A program made the position numbers and the translations under genes. Source: Lentimonas sp. CC4 (GTDB lineage: Bacteria > Verrucomicrobiota > Verrucomicrobiia > Opitutales > Coraliomargaritaceae). Taken from it: DNA of 64,000 nt. Where the stretch lies: contig NZ_CACVBO010000001.1 of assembly GCF_902728235.1 (NCBI RefSeq), positions 2,690,001 through 2,754,000 on the forward strand, read 5' to 3'. Shown here piece after piece: positions 54,283 to 63,306 of the stretch (position 1 is the stretch's first letter; every line of letters begins with the position of its first letter). The notes beneath the pieces are model-generated. The model was given only the letters and a program-made list of their open reading frames with translations, searched no databases and had not been told where the DNA came from.

Positions 54283-55182
54283 TTATCGGATTGTGACAGG
54301 AATTGTGAGTTCTGGCAGTCCCTTTGCATTGATGTAAAGATGGCCGCTGCCAACATTGTCGCCTTCGATCGTTGCACTTACAGTGCGTGCGCCTTCAGGA
54401 ATGAGCACTTCCGGCATGATGATGCTATTGGGAATGTCGGTCGTAATGTTGATGTAAAGCCCGCCGTAAGGAGCAGGGGTGTCGAGTGCAAAGGCGAGTG
54501 CTTGGCGTTGGCCGGGCTCTAGCGTGAGCTTGGTTGGCAAGACGCTCAGTGGGCTAGCAGGATCGATGCGAAGGTAGCCCGCGGTTTGCGAACGTGTGGT
54601 GCTGCGCACCTCGACTTTGTAGCCGAATCCAGGTTTAAATTCTGGGACGACGAATTGAAGTTTACTAGATGATACAAAGATGGTCTCAGCCACTACGTTA
54701 TCGATAAAGATCAGATCTGTGTTTGAAAAGTTTTGACCAGTGACTGTCACACGTGTGCCGACTGCCGCGCGTGTTTTATCAATTGAAAGGGTGATCGGGT
54801 TCGGCAGTTCAACATGATAAATGTCGGAGATGATTTGCATGGAGACGGGTGCTTCTTCTTTTTTCTGAGTGACGTAATGAAGCACGTAGTAGAAGCGGGT
54901 GAGGTCTTGCTCGCTCGGTGCTTGATAGTCGTATGTGAAGAAATTCGGCGTTCCTGTCAGATGCGTCATCGGGCGCTGCTCGCCATCGATGACGACGAAC
55001 GCCTCCAAGCTATTTGGCAGGACGGTCTTTTTCTTAACCTCAGCTTGAGCACTCAATGTATAGGTGCCTGTCGGTGATGCTGGTGCGATGTCCGGTGTGG
55101 TGTTGACGATTTTGACACCACAACCAGTGAGGCAGAATGCGAGGACGAGGACGGAGGAGAGGAAAATGCGCTTGGCTTTCAT
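54283..55182 (-). CDS. Lipoprotein with an IPT/TIG domain
   Basis: A 299-residue lipoprotein. The start at 55182 gives a signal with lipobox LTGC (FLSSVLVLAFCLTGCG). The central part (about 165-240) matches an IPT/TIG immunoglobulin-like fold: KTRAAVGTRVTVTGQNFSNTDLIFIDNVVAETIFVSSSKLQFVVP, with the typical G-x-x-V-T-x-x-G-x-x-F pattern. The C-terminal domain is strand-rich. The function is unknown; these often bind carbohydrate or mediate surface contacts. Its start codon directly abuts the ATG of an in-frame extension of hemW, so the two divergent promoters must overlap. Confidence 0.8.
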   Translation of the reverse strand: MKAKRIFLSSVLVLAFCLTGCGVKIVNTTPDIAPASPTGTYTLSAQAEVKKKTVLPNSLEAFVVIDGEQRPMTHLTGTPNFFTYDYQAPSEQDLTRFYYVLHYVTQKKEEAPVSMQIISDIYHVELPNPITLSIDKTRAAVGTRVTVTGQNFSNTDLIFIDNVVAETIFVSSSKLQFVVPEFKPGFGYKVEVRSTTRSQTAGYLRIDPASPLSVLPTKLTLEPGQRQALAFALDTPAPYGGLYINITTDIPNSIIMPEVLIPEGARTVSATIEGDNVGSGHLYINAKGLPELTIPVTIR

Positions 55183-55212
55183 ATGAATGAAGTGAAGGTA
55201 TGCCTCCTCACT

Positions 55213-56388
55213 ATGGACCTGCAAGAAAAAGAGCTGAAAACTATACATCCTGCACAAACCGCATTGGGGCTTTATTGCCACGTTCCGTTTTGTGCTTCGA
55301 CTTGCGATTTCTGTGCCTTTTATCAGGAGAAACCACGTCGAGGCGATTTAGATCGTTATTTGAACGCGATGGATGCCGAGTTTGCCTTGCTCCCGCAGGA
55401 TCGGGTGGTGGATACAGTGTTCTGGGGTGGTGGCACGCCGGGTTTGCTGTCGGCCAAAGATTTGGAGCGTCTTGGCAGCTCGATGCTAGAACGTCTTGGC
55501 TCCGCGCCTGCGGAGTGGACGATTGAGATGGCACCTTCGACTGTGAAGGCCGATAAGCTCGCGGTGCTCCGTGATCTAGGGGTGACGCGTATCTCGATGG
55601 GCGTGCAGAGTTTTGATGCCGAACTCCTTGAATCGCTTGGGCGCTTGCATCGCCCCAACCAAATTTATACCGCGTGGGAACGTGTGCAGGCGGCAGGTTT
55701 TCCGCAGACGAATTTGGATCTGATGTTTGCGATCCCCAATCAATCCATTGAGCAATGGGAGGCTGCGATTCGTGAGGCGGCTCGACTCGGGCCGACGCAT
55801 CTTTCGACTTATTGCCTGACGTTTGAAGAAGATACCGCGCTGTATGTGAAGCTGTCCGAAGGAAAAATTAAAATCGATGAGGAGCGTGAGCTGCGATTCT
55901 ACGAGCGAGGCTGGGAGTTGCTCGCAGAGCTGGGCTATAATCAATATGAGATCTCAAATTTTTCGAAGGCGAATGCTGAGTGTATCCATAATGTAAATAC
56001 TTGGCGTATGACGGAGTGGATCGGTTGTGGGCCTTCGGCTGCCAGCCAATATCAGGGCGAACGCTATCAACGCCCATCCAATCTTGATGAATGGGCGACT
56101 GCGATGGAGGACGGTGTGCCGCCGAAGACAGAAATAGTCACACTGGATGATGGTATACTCATGGCCGACGCCGTGATCTTTGGGCTGCGTATGAATGCAG
56201 GGATTGACTTGGCAGAGATCGCGCAGCGCTTTCCCGCGCCAGAGGTGATGACAGTGCTTGAGCCATTAATGGCACGCTTTGAGGGAGAGGGCTTGTTGCT
56301 CCGAGACGGTGCGCATGCGCGTCTGACGCATCAAGGACGCTTGGTGTGCGATGCAATTGGCAGTGCAGTGCTTGAAGCTCTGACGTGA
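55213..56388 (+). CDS. hemW: Radical SAM protein HemW (heme chaperone / coproporphyrinogen III oxidase-like)
   Basis: A 391-residue radical SAM protein. The [4Fe-4S] motif C27xxxC31xxC34 is in CHVPFCASTCDFCAFY. FWGGGTPGLLS, the EMAPSTVKADKL segment, ISMGVQSFDAELLESLGRLH and NLDLMFAIPNQ are HemW markers. HemW hands heme to proteins and is a paralogue of HemN; true HemN has extra residues not seen here. The start at 55213 (MDLQEKEL) is chosen because the earlier ATG at 55183 would abut the divergent lipoprotein start. GAAGG about 13 bp upstream is a weak ribosome binding site. Confidence 0.93.
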   Translation: MDLQEKELKTIHPAQTALGLYCHVPFCASTCDFCAFYQEKPRRGDLDRYLNAMDAEFALLPQDRVVDTVFWGGGTPGLLSAKDLERLGSSMLERLGSAPAEWTIEMAPSTVKADKLAVLRDLGVTRISMGVQSFDAELLESLGRLHRPNQIYTAWERVQAAGFPQTNLDLMFAIPNQSIEQWEAAIREAARLGPTHLSTYCLTFEEDTALYVKLSEGKIKIDEERELRFYERGWELLAELGYNQYEISNFSKANAECIHNVNTWRMTEWIGCGPSAASQYQGERYQRPSNLDEWATAMEDGVPPKTEIVTLDDGILMADAVIFGLRMNAGIDLAEIAQRFPAPEVMTVLEPLMARFEGEGLLLRDGAHARLTHQGRLVCDAIGSAVLEALT

Positions 56389-56592
56389 GTTTTTTCTGAA
56401 CTAGGGTGTCTCCTTTATTCGCTACTATGGGATAGAGTGTATGAGAAAAACCTTGTCTTGTTTTCTAGGTTTTATATCTAGTTAGTTTCTACTGATTAAT
56501 CTTTGTTTGATTCGCACGTTATCCCCCCCGTTGTTGCTGAGCCAGTGTTCAGTGCACGTGTTTTTATTGAGCAAGGAGTCCCCTATTAATTA

Positions 56593-56973
56593 ATGAGTTA
56601 TAGTCTAGTTTTTGCCCGATTAGAAATACCAGCCGATGATGAATTAGCGCTTCGTTGGGTGAAAAATAAATTTCAAGCGCATTATGACGACGAGCGTCCG
56701 CCGCATTCGATCTTTCAGCGCTTACATGATGCGTTGGTCGATCGATTTCCGTGTTTATCGACTCTTCCTGAGCATGAGCGTGATGACGCTGTATGGGTCG
56801 ATGGGCCTTTAATTAATAACTTCTCTCACGATCTAGCAATTGTCGCATTTCATTTTACCCGAGTGGAAGATGTGATGCCATTTGTGGTGGAAACCGCATT
56901 AAAGGTGGGTTGCACTGTGTTTGATCTGCAAGGCATGAATGTGTATCGCCCGAAGCATGATAGCCGTAATTGA
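56593..56973 (+). CDS. Conserved hypothetical protein, 126 residues
   Basis: A small alpha/beta protein: SYSLVFARLEIPADDELALRWV, a helix FQRLHDALVDRFPCL, acidic linker EHERDDAVWVDG, then strands DLAIVAFHFTRVEDVMPFVVETALKVG and CTVFDLQGMNVYRP. It resembles small uncharacterised proteins that start MSYDLYF and end with FDPQ-x-x-x-VYRP; no function is known. Single gene preceded by a 200-bp A/T-rich spacer (56389-56592). Confidence 0.7.
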   Translation: MSYSLVFARLEIPADDELALRWVKNKFQAHYDDERPPHSIFQRLHDALVDRFPCLSTLPEHERDDAVWVDGPLINNFSHDLAIVAFHFTRVEDVMPFVVETALKVGCTVFDLQGMNVYRPKHDSRN

Positions 56974-57392
56974 TCGGAGGGGAGAGCGAGAAACTTTAAT
57001 TCCTCTTCGTCTCAGAGTTTTTACCACTTTGGGCTGTGTGCTTTGCGTTGCGATTGTCCAGTATTAGAGCCTTTTTCGGCTTCTTTTTGTTGGACATCCC
57101 TCTTGTCGCTCTTGTTGATTGGGCCTTTGATTTTGGCTGACTTGTCAGCCTCAGTGTCCTTTGGGGGCCGCGTCATCACCCGAGTGTTTTCTTTCTTCGG
57201 CTTTCCTACGTTCGTAGGCTTTGTGGTATTTAGGTTAAAGCTGAATATGATCAGACAGAGGGCGTTTGAGAGTCTGTATTTCAGGTCTCTCAGGTTATCT
57301 AGTTCCGGGAGAATGTTAAATCGAGCTTAAGAAGGCGTTTCGCCGTGCTCGGTGATGGACAATGAGGGAATGCGCCTTATACCTTGGTAGGT
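56974..57392. other. Spacer without a supported gene
   Basis: A 95-codon open frame at 57043-57330 has composition unlike the neighbours and no family resemblance; it is not accepted. Just before the next gene (57333-57365) is text GGCGTTTCGCCGTGCTCGG then TGATGGACAATGAGG, a relative of the GGAC hairpin repeat at 35.1 kb. Confidence 0.45.
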
Positions 57393-58484
57393 ATGAAATT
57401 GCAGCGCGTAGCGATGACGATGTTGATCGTCTTTTTCACCTTTTATTTGCTCTACCTCGGGCAGACTTTGTTGTTGCCCCTCGTGATCGCTGGAGCGGTC
57501 GCTTATTTGATTAATATTTTGGCGCATACGATTTGTATGCTGCGTATTGGTGGTGTTTCCCTGCCGCGGCCTATTGCGATGGTTTTTGCGATCGCAGTGA
57601 TTCTGGCGTCGTTGAGTTTGGTGGTTCAGTTGATTACGGTGAATATTACGAGTGTGATTAAAGTTGCGCCGCTGTATCAGCAGAATTTGGAGAGTCTAAT
57701 TTATAAAGGTTATACATTATTTGGCGTCGAGGAGGCTCCGAATATAAAGGAGATTTTCGCTCAACTTGATTTTCGGAGTTATTTACAGAATTTGGGCGGC
57801 ACGGTGCGGTCGTTGGTGAGTAGCACGGGTATTATCATTTTATATTTGATCTTCTTATTGCTGGAACAACGGACATTTGCGGCGAAGATACGCTGTTTGG
57901 TCACACATCCAGATCGCCTGAAAGATGTCACTGAGCTAATGGAAAAAATTCGTTCAGACATCCGCTCTTATATCGGGATTAAGGTGCTGACGAGTGCGGT
58001 GACAGGAATACTCAGCTATGTTGTTTTGTCGCTTGTCGGTGTGGACTTCGCGAGTTTTTGGGCAGTTCTCATTTTCTTTCTGAACTTCATTCCGACGATC
58101 GGGTCGATTATCGCGACTGCATTTCCGTCGGTATTGGCTTTGGTGCAATTTGATACGCTCGGCCCGTTTGTGGTGACTGCGTCGGTGCTGACGGGGCTAC
58201 AATTTTGTATCGGTAGTTTGCTCGAACCGAAATTGATGGGCAACCGGTTGAATTTGAGCCCGATCGTGATTCTGCTGTCTTTGGGGCTTTGGGGCTCGAT
58301 ATGGGGAATCCCTGGAATGTTCCTGTGTGTGCCGATCACTGTGATTATGGTAATTATCTTTTCCTATTTCCCAGAGACAAGGCCAGCGGCTGTGTTACTC
58401 TCGGGCACCGGTGAGTTGAGTGTCGGTCCACGTCGTAGCGCGGTTGCCTCGAAGAAGAAGAAGAAGGACACCTCGGTCTCGTGA
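57393..58484 (+). CDS. AI-2E family transporter (YhhT/PerM-like)
   Basis: A 363-residue polytopic protein with an N-terminal pair of helices (LIVFFTFYLLYLGQTLLLPLVIAG) and the C-terminal signature FWAVLIFFLNFIPTIGSIIATAFPSVLALV, then LLEPKLMGNRLNLSPIVILLSLGLWGSIWGIPGMFLCVPI. These are the family hallmarks (NFIPxxGS-x-x-A and EP-x-xMG-x-x-L-x-LSP). Members export signals, sodium/proton or small molecules; the substrate is unknown. The start at 57393 (MKLQRV) is chosen over an ATG three codons earlier. The NAD(P)-binding protein gene follows after 27 bp and may be co-transcribed. Confidence 0.93.
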   Translation: MKLQRVAMTMLIVFFTFYLLYLGQTLLLPLVIAGAVAYLINILAHTICMLRIGGVSLPRPIAMVFAIAVILASLSLVVQLITVNITSVIKVAPLYQQNLESLIYKGYTLFGVEEAPNIKEIFAQLDFRSYLQNLGGTVRSLVSSTGIIILYLIFLLLEQRTFAAKIRCLVTHPDRLKDVTELMEKIRSDIRSYIGIKVLTSAVTGILSYVVLSLVGVDFASFWAVLIFFLNFIPTIGSIIATAFPSVLALVQFDTLGPFVVTASVLTGLQFCIGSLLEPKLMGNRLNLSPIVILLSLGLWGSIWGIPGMFLCVPITVIMVIIFSYFPETRPAAVLLSGTGELSVGPRRSAVASKKKKKDTSVS

Positions 58485-58511
58485 TCTCGATTCGAAAGGG
58501 CGCTCGATCAC

Positions 58512-59213
58512 ATGGACTCAAACTTAGTTAGCGGTCGGTTGCGCACGGCGCTGCTAGTCGGAGGATCGGGTGCGATTGGTTCGGCACTGATACAGGCGCT
58601 GTCGGTTTCTGGTCGCTATGGTCGAATTCACTGTGTGGGGCGCCGGTTGCTGGAGCTGGATCATGAGCAAATCGTGGAGCACGTTGTCGATTTTGAATGT
58701 TTGGCAGACTGGTCACTGGAGGCGCCAGTGGATGATGTGTTTTGCGCCATCGGGACGACTCTTCAGGTGGCGGGGTCGGCTGAGGCATTTAGGCGAGTTG
58801 ACTATGATCTGGTGTTGGCAGTCGGGACGCTGGCGAAGCGATTAAATGCGCAGACGCTATCGGTGGTTAGTTCGCTTGGTGCGGATGCGTCGGCGAAGTC
58901 GTTGTATTTACGAACGAAAGGGGAGATGGAAATGGCATTGATCGCGCTGGAACTGCCTGTGTTGCATATTTTTCGGCCTTCGTTGCTGGCAGGGAGCGTG
59001 CAACGTTCAGATTTTAGGCTGAAAGAAGTGTTGGCCAATGGATTGCTTGCCGTGCTCGGGCCACTGTTTTTACACGGTCGATTGAGGAAATATCGTCGTG
59101 TGGCGCCTACTGCGGTGGCTCATTCTATGGTCTGTGCGGGCCTAGAGAGTAAAAGAGGGCTAAGTCTTTATGAGAATGACGCGATTTTTGACCTGTGTGC
59201 TTCAGGGCTCTAA
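58512..59213 (+). CDS. NAD(P)-binding Rossmann-fold protein (SDR, HTATIP2/YbjT-like)
   Basis: A 233-residue atypical short-chain dehydrogenase. It has the dinucleotide motif ALLVGGSGAIGSALIQAL, a strand and acidic region FCAIGTTLQVAG, VVSSLGADASAKSLYLRTKGEME with the Ser/Tyr-x-x-x-Lys type arrangement, and FRPSLLAGS. This is the pattern of the oxidoreductase-like HTATIP2/CC3 group, including YbjT/NmrA relatives. The natural reaction is unknown. It lies 27 bp after the AI-2E transporter gene on the same strand. Confidence 0.85.
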   Translation: MDSNLVSGRLRTALLVGGSGAIGSALIQALSVSGRYGRIHCVGRRLLELDHEQIVEHVVDFECLADWSLEAPVDDVFCAIGTTLQVAGSAEAFRRVDYDLVLAVGTLAKRLNAQTLSVVSSLGADASAKSLYLRTKGEMEMALIALELPVLHIFRPSLLAGSVQRSDFRLKEVLANGLLAVLGPLFLHGRLRKYRRVAPTAVAHSMVCAGLESKRGLSLYENDAIFDLCASGL

Positions 59214-59401
59214 GCCGCGTGCTTAAGCGGATCGCTCGAGCTTAAGCCTTTGATTCCCGAGGTCCTCTAGCAGCAAACAGGGCTTTATTGGTTTTTTGCG
59301 TAATAATGTTCGCACGACGGGGTATGAACTGTCAGCTTGCCTGACTAGTTTTGATGTCTACGGTGATGTGGACTGATTAAAGATCTAAAAATTTAGTATA
59401 T

Positions 59402-60841
59402 ATGTTTCTTCCAAAAATCATTCAAGGTGGTATGGGCGCTGGCGTTTCCGACTGGAGACTCGCGAATTCAGTTTCCTCAGTCGGACAGCTCGGAGTGATC
59501 TCCGGCACGGCGTTGGATTCTGTGCTTATTCGACGTTTACAACATGGAGACATTGGTGGTCATATGCGCCGTGGTTTGGCCGCGTTTCCAGTGCCAGCAG
59601 TGGCAGAGCGTATTATTGCACGTTATTTCAAGTCCGAAGAGGAGCAAAATGATAAGCCCTCGAAACTGACTGCAGGCTTTCGTGTTGATCCGAGTGCAAA
59701 CGTCGTTGACCTCACGATTGCAGCTAATTTTGTCGAAGTCTATCTTGCGAAGGAAGGGCATCAAGGCCACGTCGGTGTGAACTTCCTCGAGAAGATTCAA
59801 ATGCCGAATTTGACATCGATGTTCGGCGCTATGCTTGCTGGTGTGGACAACGTCCTGATGGGGGCTGGTATCCCACGCACGATTCCTGGCATTTTGGATG
59901 CCTTGGCAGAGTGGAAGCCAGTCGAGTATCGTATCAATGTTGAAGATGCAGATAAGGAAGATGCTTATTTTAGCCGTTTTGATCCGCTTGAGTGGATTCG
60001 TTCGCACTTGCCGGATGTCGAATTGCCGAAGTTAAAGCGCCCTGACTTTTTCCCGATCATTTCTTCAAATGTCTTGGCGCTTACGCTTGCGAAGAAATCG
60101 ACTGGTAAGGTCAATGGATTCATCGTCGAGCGTCACGTCGCTGGTGGTCACAATGCCCCACCACGTGGAGGGATGAAGTTAGATGAAAATGACGAACCTA
60201 TTTACGGCGTCAAAGACGAAGCGAATTTGGCTCAGCTCGCCAAGCTGGGTATTCCTTTCTGGCTCGCTGGTGGCGGCTCCTCGGAGACCGGCCTCAAAGA
60301 TGCGTTGGCTGCTGGTGCAGCTGGTGTTCAAGTCGGAACTGCATTTGCCTACAGTGATGAGTCAGGCTTCGCTCCATCCATTAAGAAGCGCGTCCTCGAG
60401 AAAGTGCAAACTGGCGACGCCAAGATCTTTACCGATTCCCGTGGCTCGCCGACTGGCTTCCCTTTCAAGGTCGTAAACCTCGAAGGCACGATCTATGAGG
60501 AGGCAGTGTATGAATCCCGCAAACGTATTTGCGACCTTTGTTACTTGCGTCACCCTTACAAGAAGGCGGACGCTACCATTGGCTATCGTTGCCCATCTGA
60601 GCCTGTTAAAGATTACCTGAAGAAGGGTGGCAAAGAAGAAGATACTGTTGGCCGTAAGTGTCTCTGCAATGGTTTGATGGCTGCGATTGGGATGCCACAG
60701 AAATTCAAAGATGGTGGTGTTGAGCCAGCGATCGTAACGAGCGGTGACGATGTCACTAAGCTGGGACGTTTCGTGAATTGGGACACCATGAGCTATTCAT
60801 CACACGATGTGATCAACGATTTGCTCAGTCAGATTGACTGA
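59402..60841 (+). CDS. Nitronate monooxygenase (2-nitropropane dioxygenase family), long form
   Basis: A 479-residue FMN-dependent enzyme. It has the N-terminal phosphate-binding IIQGGMGAGVSDWRLANSVS and VERHVAGGHNAPPRGG (catalytic His), then GIPFWLAGGGSSETGLKDALAAGAAGVQVGTAFAY. It exceeds the usual about 350 aa. The extra C-terminal about 110 residues carry CDLCYLRHPYKK, YRCPSEP and GRKCLCNG, i.e. clustered cysteines that could bind metal. The long form is seen in several bacterial phyla. Single gene with its own terminator. Confidence 0.92.
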   Translation: MFLPKIIQGGMGAGVSDWRLANSVSSVGQLGVISGTALDSVLIRRLQHGDIGGHMRRGLAAFPVPAVAERIIARYFKSEEEQNDKPSKLTAGFRVDPSANVVDLTIAANFVEVYLAKEGHQGHVGVNFLEKIQMPNLTSMFGAMLAGVDNVLMGAGIPRTIPGILDALAEWKPVEYRINVEDADKEDAYFSRFDPLEWIRSHLPDVELPKLKRPDFFPIISSNVLALTLAKKSTGKVNGFIVERHVAGGHNAPPRGGMKLDENDEPIYGVKDEANLAQLAKLGIPFWLAGGGSSETGLKDALAAGAAGVQVGTAFAYSDESGFAPSIKKRVLEKVQTGDAKIFTDSRGSPTGFPFKVVNLEGTIYEEAVYESRKRICDLCYLRHPYKKADATIGYRCPSEPVKDYLKKGGKEEDTVGRKCLCNGLMAAIGMPQKFKDGGVEPAIVTSGDDVTKLGRFVNWDTMSYSSHDVINDLLSQID

Positions 60842-60874
60842 CGGATCAGTAAATTGTAGCACATCAACAATATT

Positions 60875-60909
60875 TTAAAGAGGGGGCAGTGATGCCTCCT
60901 CTTTTTTTT
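60875..60909 (+). terminator. Rho-independent terminator of the nitronate monooxygenase gene
   Basis: AAAGAGGGGGCA, loop GTGA, TGCCTCCTCTTT with a single G-T pair and eight T. It is 34 bp after the stop; the remaining bases to 61162 show no gene. Confidence 0.93.
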
Positions 60910-61162
60910 GTAGAGAGTCGTCAGTTCGCTGTAATCGTTATGTCTGCAGGGATGTGTCTGATTTCAAGTGTGGTGCGCGCGTCACCTGCTTGCAGGAGAG
61001 CATGCCCTGAATGACTCTCCTTTCTGCTGCGCCGAGACTCCCCGTGTTGCAGGGCACAGACGGCGAGCCTGTCGAGCACTCCGTAAACGACGAAATCAGG
61101 TTTCGTTACATCTCCCCGTAAATAACGACGCAGAGGTTGTCGCTCTCATCGTCCCAATAAAA

Positions 61163-61861
61163 TTAGTAGCTGTCTTTCGACTGAGCCTCGAAGTTCTCAC
61201 CTTTTAGCTCTGCGAGCAGTGCGCTTGCGGCGGAGACTCCGAGGCGTTCGGCTCCCGCTTCGATGAGTGCTAGCGCATCGTTGAGTGTGCGGATGCCACC
61301 ACTGGCCTTGATCTTGATCGGGCCTTTGCGGTTCTGCGCGAAGAGCTCAATGTCAGCCACTGTGGCGCCTCCGGACCCGAAGCCAGTCGAGGTTTTGATG
61401 AAGTCGGCACCTGCCTTTTCGCAGATTGCCAGTGCGATCAATTTTTGAGCTTCGTTGAGATAGCAGGTCTCGACGATGATTTTGGTCAGAAGCTCGTTTT
61501 CACGTGCGACTTCGCAGAGGCGGACGATCTCTTCGGTGACGATGGTTTTTTCACCAGAGCGTAGTTCGGCGTAGTTCATCACGATATCCACTTCGTTGGC
61601 TCCATTCGCTTTGGCACGTAGGATCTCTTCGCGCTTGGACTCTAAGCTGGATCGTCCGTGGGGGAAGCCGATCACTGTGCAGACACCCGCCCTTGAGTTA
61701 TATAAAATGTCTGAGCAAATCGAGACGCTGGTGGGATATATGCAGACCGATGCATAGCCAGCGTGTGCGGCTTCGTCGCAAAGCGCGCAGATTTCGCCAT
61801 CGCTCGCATCGAGTTTTAAATTGGTAGCATCAAGTGTGGCGGCAAAATCTGAAGCATTCAT
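61163..61861 (-). CDS. deoC: Deoxyribose-phosphate aldolase
   Basis: A 232-residue TIM-barrel aldolase that cleaves 2-deoxyribose-5-phosphate to glyceraldehyde-3-phosphate and acetaldehyde. Schiff-base Lys K156 is in ADFIKTSTGFGSGGAT, with a second Lys (K185) in PIKIKASGGIRT and Asp92 in EVDIVMNY, the catalytic proton relay. The start at 61861 (MNASDFAATLDATNL) is chosen for family length; the upstream frame extension of 29 codons reaches into the divergent promoter region. It pairs with deoA and punA for nucleoside salvage. Confidence 0.95.
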   Translation of the reverse strand: MNASDFAATLDATNLKLDASDGEICALCDEAAHAGYASVCIYPTSVSICSDILYNSRAGVCTVIGFPHGRSSLESKREEILRAKANGANEVDIVMNYAELRSGEKTIVTEEIVRLCEVARENELLTKIIVETCYLNEAQKLIALAICEKAGADFIKTSTGFGSGGATVADIELFAQNRKGPIKIKASGGIRTLNDALALIEAGAERLGVSAASALLAELKGENFEAQSKDSY

Positions 61862-61956
61862 AAGTCGTATGGTATCTCTGGAGGTTTTCTGTGAGCATTT
61901 GGATACATTGGTAAATTCCAAGTTATATCTGCGTTGAACTTGAGTCATTAGGATGT

Positions 61957-63294
61957 ATGATCACTTCAGTTAGTATGGATATCCCACAAGAAATAATAGC
62001 AATTAAACGAGACGGCGGCTGTTTGAGCCGTTCGCAGATTGAGCAGTTTGTTGCGGGTGTGGTGTCTGGCGACTTTAAGGATTATCAGGCTAGCGCGCTA
62101 TTGATGGCGATTGTGCTGAAGGGGATGACGCCTGAGGAGACTGCTTGGATGACGGAAGCGATGATGCGTTCGGGGCGTATCGTTGAACTTCCTGAGATCA
62201 CACGGCCTAAAGTCGATAAGCATTCCACTGGTGGTGTCGGTGACAAGGTATCGTTAATTCTCGCGCCACTAGCTGCGTCGGTCGGTCTCTGTGTGCCAAT
62301 GATGAGTGGGCGTGGGCTCGGTCATACCGGCGGCACGTTGGATAAGTTGGAGGCGATTCCAGGATTTACAGTTGATTTGAGCGATGCGGCATATCGTGCG
62401 CAGCTCGCTTCGATCCATCAGGCGATGATTGGCCAGTCCGCCGACATGGTGCCAGCGGATCGCAAATTATATGCCTTGCGTGATGTGACCGCGACGGTTG
62501 AAAGCATCCCTTTAATTTGTGCGAGTATTTTGAGTAAGAAACTGGCTGAGGGTATTGATGCGCTGGTCTTAGATGTGAAGTGCGGGCGCGGTGCCTTTAT
62601 GAAAACCGAATCCGAGGCGCGCGAATTGGCCGAGTCGCTGGTTCGGATCAGTGCGGGTGTTGGTAAGCCGACGACTGCGGTGCTGACACGTATGGATCAA
62701 CCGTTGGGTTGTGCTGTGGGTAATGCATTGGAGGTGATCGAATCGATTGACTGCTTAAAGGGGCAAGGGCCGGAGGATTTGATGGCGGTCACCTTTGAAC
62801 TAGTGGCAGAAATGCTGCGGCTCGGTGGGTTATGTCACGATCGTGCAGAGGCGCAGCAACGTATGGATACTGCGATTGAGAGTGGTGCCGCTTTGGCTGC
62901 GTTCCGCGGGTTAGTGGCGGCTCAAGGTGGCGACGCACGAGTCGTAGATGATTTAAGTCTGTTTGCTGCTGCTGGCTGGGTGTTTGATCTCTGCTACACA
63001 GGTGACACTACTAGCTATATTGCTGCGATCGATGCGTTACTGGTTGGAGAAGCCGCTCGTTTATTGGGAGCGGGGCGCGCACATGCGGATGCGGTGATTG
63101 ATTTAGCGGTAGGCATCGTCTTTCAGAAAAAGACGGGGGATCGTGTCGAGCCAGGCGATGTGCTTTGCCAGGTGCACTATAATACTGATGCATCGTTGAA
63201 CGCCTCTCTCGAGCGTCTGCGTCAGGCGATGACTTATTCCTTCGAACCTGTAGAAACTTCCGATATTATTATCGATCATATTTCCGAATCCTAA
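61957..63294 (+). CDS. deoA: Thymidine phosphorylase (pyrimidine nucleoside phosphorylase)
   Basis: A 445-residue enzyme of the thymidine/pyrimidine nucleoside phosphorylase family. Signature KHSTGGVGDKVSLILAPLAAS, then GRGLGHTGGTLDKLEAIPGF and DVKCGRGAFMKTESEARELA; the C-terminal hammerhead domain is present (QKKTGDRVEPGDVLCQVHYN). It phosphorolyses thymidine and related nucleosides to deoxyribose-1-phosphate. Start at 61957 is given; Met codon 7 (61975, MDIPQEIIAIKRDGG) aligns better with short family members. Divergent from deoC and followed 12 bp later by the purine phosphorylase gene. Confidence 0.95.
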   Translation: MITSVSMDIPQEIIAIKRDGGCLSRSQIEQFVAGVVSGDFKDYQASALLMAIVLKGMTPEETAWMTEAMMRSGRIVELPEITRPKVDKHSTGGVGDKVSLILAPLAASVGLCVPMMSGRGLGHTGGTLDKLEAIPGFTVDLSDAAYRAQLASIHQAMIGQSADMVPADRKLYALRDVTATVESIPLICASILSKKLAEGIDALVLDVKCGRGAFMKTESEARELAESLVRISAGVGKPTTAVLTRMDQPLGCAVGNALEVIESIDCLKGQGPEDLMAVTFELVAEMLRLGGLCHDRAEAQQRMDTAIESGAALAAFRGLVAAQGGDARVVDDLSLFAAAGWVFDLCYTGDTTSYIAAIDALLVGEAARLLGAGRAHADAVIDLAVGIVFQKKTGDRVEPGDVLCQVHYNTDASLNASLERLRQAMTYSFEPVETSDIIIDHISES

Positions 63295-63306
63295 ATATCT
63301 ATTGTT

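Noticed and set aside
57043-57330. A 95-codon open frame as a small gene
   Set aside because: No start signal, no family similarity, and composition typical of non-coding sequence.
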